From Paenibacillus sp. A3 (GTDB lineage Bacteria; Bacillota; Bacilli; Paenibacillales; NBRC-103111): DNA of 39,836 nt. The notes below the pieces were generated by a model. That model was not told the DNA's origin, made no database searches, and saw only the letters and a program-made list of their open reading frames with translations. The stretch spans positions 1 through 39,836 of the forward strand of contig NZ_JTHN01000134.1 of the NCBI RefSeq assembly GCF_001399685.1. Direction: 5' to 3'. Shown here in pieces: positions 35,101-39,836 of this stretch. The translations under genes were made by a program, and so were the position numbers. Positions within the stretch are counted from its first letter, which is position 1; the number at the start of each line of letters is the position of its first letter.

Positions 35101-35618
35101 GTCGAGCCCGATGTATAGATGACATACGCCAAATGATTCGGCCCCACTGCGGGCTCGACATTCGATCCGTTCCTGTCGTACACTTGCGGATCATCCAAAC
35201 TTACCGTTTTCCCGCCAAAGTCCGGATGTGCGGATAACTCGCCCCGGGTGAGCAAAATGTTCGCGCCCGAATCGTCCAGTATGTAGCGGATACGTTCCGC
35301 CGGGTAACCGGGATCGATCGGCACGTACGCGCCGCCGGCTTTCAAGATGCCCACAATGCCCACGATCAGGTCCAAGGAACGCTCAATCATGATGCAGACC
35401 GGTTGATCCGGCTGCACTCCTTCCGTCCGCAAGGTCCAGGCCAACCGGTTAGCCCGCTCGTTCAGTTCGGCATACGTCAACTGCCGGTCCTCGAATACGA
35501 GAGCCGTTTGGTCCGGCGTGCGCTCCGCCTGCTCCTCGAACAGTTGAAAGATTGTTTTTTCCCGCGGATAATTGGCCTTGCCGCCCATCCGCCGCAGCAA
35601 TAGCGCCTTCTCCTGCAT
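32199..35618 (-). CDS. Orphan single-module NRPS: A-PCP-linker-C/E-like domain
   Basis: This 1139-residue protein contains A (about 20-510; [11 protein letters not shown] at 168, [19 protein letters not shown] with catalytic Lys500), PCP (Ser556 in GGHSLKA), a roughly 125-residue linker (600-725) I cannot assign, and a C-terminal condensation/epimerisation-type domain (about 728-1139). The last domain has HHVLCDR (855-861) where HHxxxDG is usual, VGEFIDFVPLLID, and FNYLG (1065-1069), typical of epimerisation domains. The A pocket by hand alignment reads D-A-F-L-L-G-A-T-F-K, resembling codes for branched aliphatic residues (Val/Ile/Leu). There is no condensation domain ahead of A, no thioesterase and no partner NRPS nearby. 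The start at 35618 is chosen for GGGAGG nine bases upstream; an ATG at 35684 has no such site. It may load and epimerise one aminoacyl unit for a product made elsewhere. Confidence 0.85.
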   Translation of the reverse strand: MQEKALLLRRMGGKANYPREKTIFQLFEEQAERTPDQTALVFEDRQLTYAELNERANRLAWTLRTEGVQPDQPVCIMIERSLDLIVGIVGILKAGGAYVPIDPGYPAERIRYILDDSGANILLTRGELSAHPDFGGKTVSLDDPQVYDRNGSNVEPAVGPNHLAYVIYTSGSTGKPKGVMVEHRSVVRLVKNCNYVALGETTRILQTGAIVFDASTFEIWGALLNGGRLYLVSNEVILNAAKLKEAIRRYVITTMWLTSPLFNQLSQQDCTLFGGLQTLLVGGDVLSVPHVNLVLRDNPGLALVNAYGPTENTTFSTTHPIVGVQTGPVPIGRPISYSTAYVTDRSMKLLPVGAWGELLVGGDGVARGYLNLPELTAEKFVDNPYRPGERCYRTGDLARWRSDGTLEYKGRIDGQVKIRGYRIEPGEIESQLAKVEAIREAVVVAREDESGQKQLCAYFVADRAFTASEARSALAQELPDYMIPSCFVQLERIPLTINGKVDRKALPAPEERLQTGAEHAAPATELEAKLAKIWQEVLGVPNIGVLDGFFDLGGHSLKALALMSEMEKAGCYVTLTDIYHYNSIRALAGYLQAAKEQEHLIETKEELVSWLHRETEGVYELVSYQVRDFLHETKEIYVLYSDAADEERVENLVRMMNGKVARTLLPHYIAPLHHRIETDPNQAIDEEIFCRRLGLKRLEADEAAAIRGQLQDQYDQTDRWIKTGQVTHEYPLGAIQQMQIKFHTPPSLVFFKLDEYVDYALLDRAYAWLVQNQGQLRSVPVQGEPCVYWKEYAFPSERSPKLRLIDVSGRDPSGPFMDMLQDFVENTRYVGEHILYQMVVLKRNLREHYVIGLLHHVLCDRVTTEVIERQMVSCYRSLLQGQAPPSEEVKPFAQYVHQIQHGPRGITEQEWIAAFELETFQRSKRDILRRLAHRTSDEALLFNVNIPAKEHSLGAALSVYTKGLQTYLETNHLPLLFLYDGRRYEDASYYNTVGEFIDFVPLLIDARQNQDEMLLTVRTRLDLLIDKNINFMHLLTDPACRGNWDRTKELVQFGEQYEHLDLFMFNYLGNSTKGDLQESLYDDTVVKQPNPLPIYSLFNCIAASHADGFIFSIRCSYKIDVEEVRAAFHKAACAEYGKS

Positions 35619-35837
35619 CGTTACTACCTCCCGTTCATCCCTTTTCCAGTTGTGGACGATTTCCGATAGCGAAATGACATTCATATATCATACAAGATTG
35701 CAATTTATTTACTCTTTCATTTCTACTGTAAGATTAACACTATTGTTCCTTTTTTGTCCAATGAAGCGCAATCGTCTTGAAACAAGTTTATGTGGCGGGA
35801 AGCGGTTGAACGGAAGGATAGCAGTCGAAGGCGAACT

Positions 35838-36485
35838 TCACTGCTTTGACAGCTCTTGAAGTACCCCTTTGACCCGCTCAATTAACGGCGCCGGCGCTTT
35901 CTTTAACGAACCCGTGTCAAACGGAGGCTGAGGATCGTATTCCAAGATCAATTGGACCGCTTTACCTACCTCTTCCCCGAACTCCCATGCCACCAATTGA
36001 AGTGCCATATCGATACCGGAGGAGACGCCGGCTGCCGTTACGATTTGACCGTGGCGAACCACTCTCTCGTCTGTCGGAATGGCTCCAAGTGAACGGAGCA
36101 GGTCGAAGGAACCCCAATGGCAAGTTGCCGCCGCTCCGTTTAACAAGCCTGCGGCGCTCAATATCAGAGAGCCGTTACAAACCGACGTAGTCCATTTCGC
36201 GGTCCCGTGGATTTGGCGGATCCAATCCAACGTTTCTTCGTCGTTCATTGGCGTTTTATAGTTAGGCGGACTGCAGCCGGGAACGACAAGAATATCGGCT
36301 GAAGTCATCTCGGCAAAGCTGTAATCGGCATGCGAATACCCCATTTTGGAGTCCATTTGGATGATCCCTTTTTTCTTGCCGATAAACTTCACGTTGCATT
36401 TCATGGTGGCGGAAAATACTTCATACGGACCAATGGCATCCAATGCTGTGATTCCATCGTAAAGCATGATTGCGACTTCCATCAT
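35838..36485 (-). CDS. DJ-1/PfpI family protein (isonitrile hydratase-like)
   Basis: This 215-residue cytoplasmic protein has the DJ-1/PfpI fold. It starts with the strand MEVAIMLYDGITALDAIGPYEVFS (Asp16 and Glu22), has a VVPGCSPPNY loop, and carries the nucleophilic cysteine Cys103 in TSVCNGSLILSAAGLLNG. The pattern around Cys103 and the AGVSSGIDMALQL motif match the isonitrile hydratase/ThiJ-type branch, the same domain as the N-terminal half of many GlxA-like AraC regulators; no HTH follows here. AAGGAG lies six bases before the first ATG; the next codon is also ATG. It is monocistronic. The exact reaction is unknown. Confidence 0.88.
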   Translation of the reverse strand: MMEVAIMLYDGITALDAIGPYEVFSATMKCNVKFIGKKKGIIQMDSKMGYSHADYSFAEMTSADILVVPGCSPPNYKTPMNDEETLDWIRQIHGTAKWTTSVCNGSLILSAAGLLNGAAATCHWGSFDLLRSLGAIPTDERVVRHGQIVTAAGVSSGIDMALQLVAWEFGEEVGKAVQLILEYDPQPPFDTGSLKKAPAPLIERVKGVLQELSKQ

Positions 36486-36569
36486 GATCTCTCCTTTAAC
36501 CTTAATTTATTGCAAAAGAAATATACCACATATGTAGGGTATGTATGTGTCGGCGCTATGAATCCCGTA

Positions 36570-36585
36570 TAGCTCTAAAGAGCTA
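36570..36585. repeat. 16-bp perfect palindrome upstream of the PfpI gene
   Basis: TAGCTCTAAAGAGCTA is fully self-complementary. It lies 85 bases upstream of the PfpI-family ATG and just after the chitosanase terminator. It could be an operator, or a small hairpin belonging to the 3' end of the chitosanase transcript. Confidence 0.5.
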
Positions 36586-36614
36586 AAAAGCCGAAAGCCG
36601 CTTTCCAAGAGCGT

Positions 36615-36643
36615 AAAAAAGACGGCCGCAAAATGCGACCGTC
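36615..36643 (-). terminator. Intrinsic terminator of the chitosanase gene
   Basis: On the minus strand a 10-bp stem with one mismatch (GACGGTCGCA / TGCGGCCGTC, three-base loop) is followed by six T residues, 32 bases after the chitosanase stop codon. Confidence 0.88.
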
Positions 36644-36674
36644 CTTTCGAACGAACATTATAAAATGAACAAGA

Positions 36675-37580
36675 TCACTTCATTTCCCAGTCCGTAACTT
36701 GAGCAATCTCGGAATCGACGTTCTTCAGGTTCATTTTCCCCATGCCCACGAGAGTGTCCCATTGTTTTACGCGGTTTTTACCGTTAGGTGGCTTGTTGTA
36801 TTTGTTGGTATCCACAACCAAGGTACGTTTGGCATGGAAATTCTTCATAAAGGTTTTCTCGTTCGAGCTGCTGCCGGAACGGGCGAGCAGGCCTTGAAGC
36901 GTATTCGAGCCGCCGGTTGCGCCTTGATTCAGCGCCGTATCGACAAACGATCCGATCGTCACCGCACTGGTAAAGCCGCGCTGACGCGCTTGTTCAACGC
37001 TGTACCGGATATACACGTTATAGAATGTTTCCCACATCGCTTTTCTCCAAGCCGCATCGTTTTGAAGCTTTTTAATCTTGCCGCAGAACACTTTTTCGCT
37101 ATCTTTAATTTCCAGAATCGAGCCTTTCATTTTTCCGTTAATGCCAAGGCGCTTCAATGCACCATCGGCCGACGGGTTGCTGGCTCCTTTGGCGGCGTCA
37201 TAGGCTTTGAAGAGTTCCGGGCCATCGGGATGGGTATCTCTGGAGCCGCCTGTGGTAGCGCCGAAAAGACCGATCGTATACCCGCGCTCATCATCAATGT
37301 CTTCGCAATACCCGTAGTATTTGGTCCAATTCAAATCGTCCTGCTCCGGTTTATTGATGAGCTTCATGATGTTGTTCCACTGCTCGCCATCGAGCCCCGT
37401 ATTATTGCGAAGGAATTGCAGGGTTTCCGGGGAGAAATTGTCGTCAGGAGAGGCTGCGGCTGCTTTGGATGGCTCGAACAAAGCAGTTGCGCCAAACAAG
37501 GAAGCCACTAAGGTAAAACAAAGAAAGGTTAGCAGAAATTTGGTCCGGCTTTTGGATGGTCTAGCATTGGACATATGCAT
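36675..37580 (-). CDS. csn: Secreted chitosanase, glycoside hydrolase family 46
   Basis: This 301-residue endo-chitosanase hydrolyses beta-1,4 bonds in chitosan outside the cell. A Sec signal peptide covers about residues 1-43: a basic start NARPSKSRTK, hydrophobic FLLTFLCFTLVASLFGATALF, and a cleavage region SKAAAA. The mature protein starts near SPDDNFSPETLQFLRNNTGL. The GH46 hallmark is YYGYCEDIDDERGYTIGLFGATTGG, where Glu93 is the expected general acid; the second acidic residue probably lies in the following SRDTHPDG loop. The conserved C-terminal part has FVDTALNQGATGG. The ATG at 37580 follows AGGAGGG; a second ATG at 37574 is close. It stands alone, with its own terminator and three palindromic sites upstream. 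Confidence 0.93.
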   Translation of the reverse strand: MHMSNARPSKSRTKFLLTFLCFTLVASLFGATALFEPSKAAAASPDDNFSPETLQFLRNNTGLDGEQWNNIMKLINKPEQDDLNWTKYYGYCEDIDDERGYTIGLFGATTGGSRDTHPDGPELFKAYDAAKGASNPSADGALKRLGINGKMKGSILEIKDSEKVFCGKIKKLQNDAAWRKAMWETFYNVYIRYSVEQARQRGFTSAVTIGSFVDTALNQGATGGSNTLQGLLARSGSSSNEKTFMKNFHAKRTLVVDTNKYNKPPNGKNRVKQWDTLVGMGKMNLKNVDSEIAQVTDWEMK

Positions 37581-37680
37581 GTAATCCCTCCTAAAAATGT
37601 TGACCGCATGAAAAAACAACAGGCTGCTTGCCGATTTACAGGCAATTTAAATCTAATTATCCTTCTCCTTTCTTTAACTA

Positions 37681-37700
37681 AAGTAAAAGCGTTTATACTT
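37681..37700. promoter_or_regulatory. Palindromic operator 1 upstream of chitosanase
   Basis: AAGTAAAAGCGTTTATACTT is an imperfect 20-bp palindrome centred on CG. It is the copy nearest to the chitosanase start. A minus-strand TATAAA inside it could be a -10 box. Confidence 0.65.
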
Positions 37701-37756
37701 TTTGCATCGGTTAACCAACACGTTTACCAGTTATACCTTCCCCTCCCTTCTTTTTA

Positions 37757-37776
37757 TAAAATAAACGCTTATACTT
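37757..37776. promoter_or_regulatory. Palindromic operator 2 upstream of chitosanase
   Basis: TAAAATAAACGCTTATACTT shares the right half GYTTATACTT with operator 1 and has a perfect 12-bp-style core with one mismatch (ATAAACGCTTAT). Its centre is 76 bases from that of operator 1. Confidence 0.65.
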
Positions 37777-37833
37777 TTGAGGGTTAGTTCCCTATCGAAA
37801 TCTAACCCCGAGTATCCTCGAATTTTCCCAAGT

Positions 37834-37855
37834 AAAATATAAGCGTTTATATTTT
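37834..37855. promoter_or_regulatory. Palindromic operator 3 upstream of chitosanase
   Basis: A 22-bp near-perfect palindrome with core ATATAAGCGTTTATAT lies here. Its centre is 78 bases from that of operator 2. It is the most symmetric of the three copies. Confidence 0.65.
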
Positions 37856-37880
37856 TAAGCTAAAAGAGATGTTGTATTCG

Positions 37881-37920
37881 AAAAGTAAATCCGTGTTGCG
37901 TACAACACCGAATCACTTTT
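37881..37920. repeat. 40-base interrupted palindrome
   Basis: GTGTTG/CAACAC arms around CGTA are flanked by an outer AAAAGT/ACTTTT pair at equal distance. It lies in the gap 37581-38115, which otherwise holds only the three operators and a terminator. It may be a further regulatory site. Confidence 0.45.
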
Positions 37921-38058
37921 AACCTCGCGTAAAAAACCGCTTACTTCCAAGATTACCACCAGAATCGGACATTGTGAAGACGCTTTTTAATAAATATGGC
38001 TTCCGCTCGATTCAAATATATGCTGCATAACCGCTTTTAAACACACACATCAACTCCA

Positions 38059-38102
38059 ATAAAGACAACGCGCTCACGGAACAGACTTCCCCCGAGCACG
38101 TT
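38059..38102 (-). terminator. Possible terminator downstream of yxeA
   Basis: On the minus strand AACGTGCTC pairs with GAGCGCGTT (one G-T pair) and the stem is followed by GTCTTTATT. It lies 13 bases after the yxeA stop. The T-tract is weak. Confidence 0.45.
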
Positions 38103-38115
38103 ATCGATGCATGTA

Positions 38116-38448
38116 TTACCACTTGATCGCTTTGGGAATATCTTCTTCATTCACGTTTTCCCATTCTTGCGCGTAAGCGCCTTTTGCCAATACTTTTAGA
38201 TAGGCCCCCTGCAGTAACGGAAGGCTTGCCGTGAACGTTACCTCTTTCTTTTCCCCCTGAGCATTGTAACCGGTCAACACGTATTTATATCGGCCCTGGT
38301 CAGGCTCTCCCGGTTTGGTAATGTGGACAAAAACATATTCTTTTGTAATTAAGGGGTTGAAGCGGTCGACTACGTCCCTGTACTTTATACCAACCAGAAC
38401 CGCTAGAATCACAATGACTAAAGCTGCTATCGCGCCGCCTTTTTTCAT
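38116..38448 (-). CDS. yxeA: YxeA family protein (DUF1093)
   Basis: This 110-residue small exported or membrane-anchored protein has one N-terminal hydrophobic segment (GAIAALVIVILAVLVGI, residues 5-21), then an extracytoplasmic domain opening DVVDRFNPLITKEYVFVHI. YKYVLTGYNAQGEKKEVTFTASLPLLQGAYLKV fits the YxeA/DUF1093 family, an OB-like fold of unknown function. AAGGAG lies before the ATG. It starts 33 bases after the stop of a BceB/YxdM-type permease, the same order as yxdM-yxeA in Bacillus subtilis, where these genes belong to a peptide-antibiotic-responsive module. A role in envelope stress is inferred from that neighbour only. Confidence 0.88.
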   Translation of the reverse strand: MKKGGAIAALVIVILAVLVGIKYRDVVDRFNPLITKEYVFVHITKPGEPDQGRYKYVLTGYNAQGEKKEVTFTASLPLLQGAYLKVLAKGAYAQEWENVNEEDIPKAIKW

Positions 38449-38481
38449 GGCTTGTCTTCTCCTTTTTCTTGTCCCTTTTAT

Positions 38482-39836
38482 TCATGCTCTGATGGCATTT
38501 TTGACGATTTTTCTGTAATAACCGACGGTTAGAACGGCAAACACAAAGTAAATCAATGCGTACACCCCCATCGCAATCGCCGATGGCACAACGATGCTGG
38601 AAAGCACTAAGATGGAGGCCGCTTTGACGGCAAATACGGAATGCAGAAGCCCGATCAAGAGCGGTATGGCGAAGACGAATAGTTGCTTGCGTACAATTCC
38701 TCTCATGATGGCATTCACGTCAAAGCCGAGCTGCCGCAGCGTCATAAAGCTCCTCTTTTCCTGCTCCGCCTCCGTCATTTGTTTGAAATACAGGATGCTG
38801 CCAGTCGAAATAAGAAAGACAAGTCCGAGAAATCCCGAAATGAAAATGAATAACCCGAACGACTGGAGAGTAGCTTCGTATTGCGTATGGAAATCGGGCA
38901 TAAATTTATCTTCCTTTTTATACTTCGCATATAGGCCGGATGCTTTGGCACGCTCCTTTTTGTCGGGAACGAGATATGTGTCAAAGCGAACCGCTTCAAA
39001 ATCGGGTGAGGTACCCATGTTCTCCCTGAGTTCCTTAAAGGTTGATTCTGCTGTCACCAGTTGAGCGCCATACACGTTATAATTCATGACAAACTTAACG
39101 ACGAGTCCTGTCAGCCGAAGCGTCTTCGCACCTCCGGTTTTCCCCGGTTCAATCTCTTTTGAAAAATTTTTTTCCTCTTCCTTGTTCTTTCCTTCGAGAT
39201 TTGCCCGGCCGTTGTAAAGAACCGCTTCTCCTTTTCCAGGCACCTTGATGTCCGCTCCGGCTTCCAGAAGCTGTTCGGCAGGGAGAAAGAGCAGCCCTTG
39301 GACATCGCTTTTTGAACGATTGTCCGGGTCGGAAATTTTCCCCATCAGCCGCACGGCTTCAACCGGCTTATGAACGAAGGCTATTCCCTCCTTCCTCAAT
39401 TCCTCACTGAACGATCTTGAATCCTTCTCGCTATTCTCGAAGATAAAATCATACGGCAGCGAGATCCGGGTATCGCTTTCCGCAGAAAAATAAAGCGAGT
39501 AGGTCATCGCGACCATCGTAAGCGTCATCGCCGACAGCACGGTAATTAAGGTTAGCGAGTTGGCATTCGCTTTCATCCGGTGCATCAGCGGTGCGAGGGA
39601 CAAACTGTTTGCCAGTCCGAGGTGTCCGTTTTTGCTCCTCCGGAACATATAGAAAAACCAACTAATCGTGACGCGGAACAGAAGATACGTACCCAAGATG
39701 GTCGATAGGAGGACCAATAGCATGTTTAAAAACAACATGTCGTTCACCATGTGTCCCGAAAGCCGATAGCCGTATCCAATGAGAGCTATGCCCAATAAGG
39801 CCAGGAATGCCGCAACGATGGAATTCGGCTTTTGGG
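38482..39836 (-). CDS. ABC transporter permease, BceB/YxdM type, C-terminal part (partial)
   Basis: The frame is open through the right edge of the window (in frame from 39834, reading QKPNSIVAAFLALLG), so the 5' part is missing, probably about 190 residues. The 451 visible residues have membrane pairs near the start (NDMLFLNMLLVLLSTILGTYLLF; NSLTLITVLSAMTLTMVAMTYSLYF), and then a long extracellular loop of about 200 residues (YDFIFENSEKDS ... DKKERAKASGLYAKY), the hallmark of bacitracin-resistance (BceB-like) transporters. The FtsX-like C-terminal core follows (LFIFISGFLGLVFLISTGSILYF ... EEKRSF-type loop ... three more helices). With an ATPase expected upstream, outside the window, it would detect or remove antimicrobial peptides. 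YxeA follows. Confidence 0.87.
   Translation of the reverse strand, partial: QKPNSIVAAFLALLGIALIGYGYRLSGHMVNDMLFLNMLLVLLSTILGTYLLFRVTISWFFYMFRRSKNGHLGLANSLSLAPLMHRMKANANSLTLITVLSAMTLTMVAMTYSLYFSAESDTRISLPYDFIFENSEKDSRSFSEELRKEGIAFVHKPVEAVRLMGKISDPDNRSKSDVQGLLFLPAEQLLEAGADIKVPGKGEAVLYNGRANLEGKNKEEEKNFSKEIEPGKTGGAKTLRLTGLVVKFVMNYNVYGAQLVTAESTFKELRENMGTSPDFEAVRFDTYLVPDKKERAKASGLYAKYKKEDKFMPDFHTQYEATLQSFGLFIFISGFLGLVFLISTGSILYFKQMTEAEQEKRSFMTLRQLGFDVNAIMRGIVRKQLFVFAIPLLIGLLHSVFAVKAASILVLSSIVVPSAIAMGVYALIYFVFAVLTVGYYRKIVKNAIRA

Overview
The window looks like chromosomal DNA from a high-G+C member of the Paenibacillaceae, most likely Paenibacillus. The grounds are strong AGGAGG-type ribosome binding sites, a Bacillus-style dhb siderophore operon with a Btr-like AraC regulator, a YxdM/YxeA pair, and a GH46 chitosanase. 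No rRNA, tRNA, CRISPR array or insertion sequence was seen. Almost every gene is on the minus strand. The exceptions are a regulator (7552-8862), a DMT transporter (12206-13066) and a toxin-like protein (30345-32063).

Region 1 (1-10407) handles peptide uptake and breakdown. A minus-strand operon runs from an M20 dipeptidase through an oligopeptide-binding lipoprotein, two permeases and two ATPases to an S9 peptidase cut by the window edge. It is divergent from an unusual regulator with a GGDEF-like core and a C-terminal winged helix. A second M20 (AbgA-like) hydrolase lies beyond that regulator. Both peptidase promoters carry the same pair of 11-bp direct repeats directly abutting the -10 box, so the regulator probably controls both.

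Region 2 (10408-13116) holds an intergenic element with nested inverted repeats, an unrecognised acidic protein, and a MarR regulator divergent from an EamA-type exporter, with a palindrome in the shared promoter.

Region 3 (13129-30086) is a complete catecholate siderophore locus: AraC/Btr-like activator, siderophore-binding lipoprotein, trilactone esterase, DhbA, DhbC, DhbE, DhbB, the dimodular NRPS DhbF, MbtH and an MFS exporter. Fur boxes precede the activator (a perfect 19-mer) and the binding-protein gene. The genes cover chorismate to 2,3-dihydroxybenzoate, trilactone assembly, export, recapture and hydrolysis. The second adenylation domain has a threonine code. The first has a drifted glycine-like code, so the product could be bacillibactin or an alanine-type relative such as paenibactin. 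No membrane permease or ATPase for reuptake is present.

Region 4 (30100-39836) is visibly less G+C rich and more accessory. It holds a 572-residue protein with an N-terminal LQR-x-x-GN motif like those of proteins linked to extracellular contractile injection systems, an orphan NRPS (A-PCP-linker-C/E-like), a DJ-1/PfpI protein, a secreted chitosanase preceded by three evenly spaced palindromes, a YxeA protein, and the 3' part of a BceB/YxdM-type permease.
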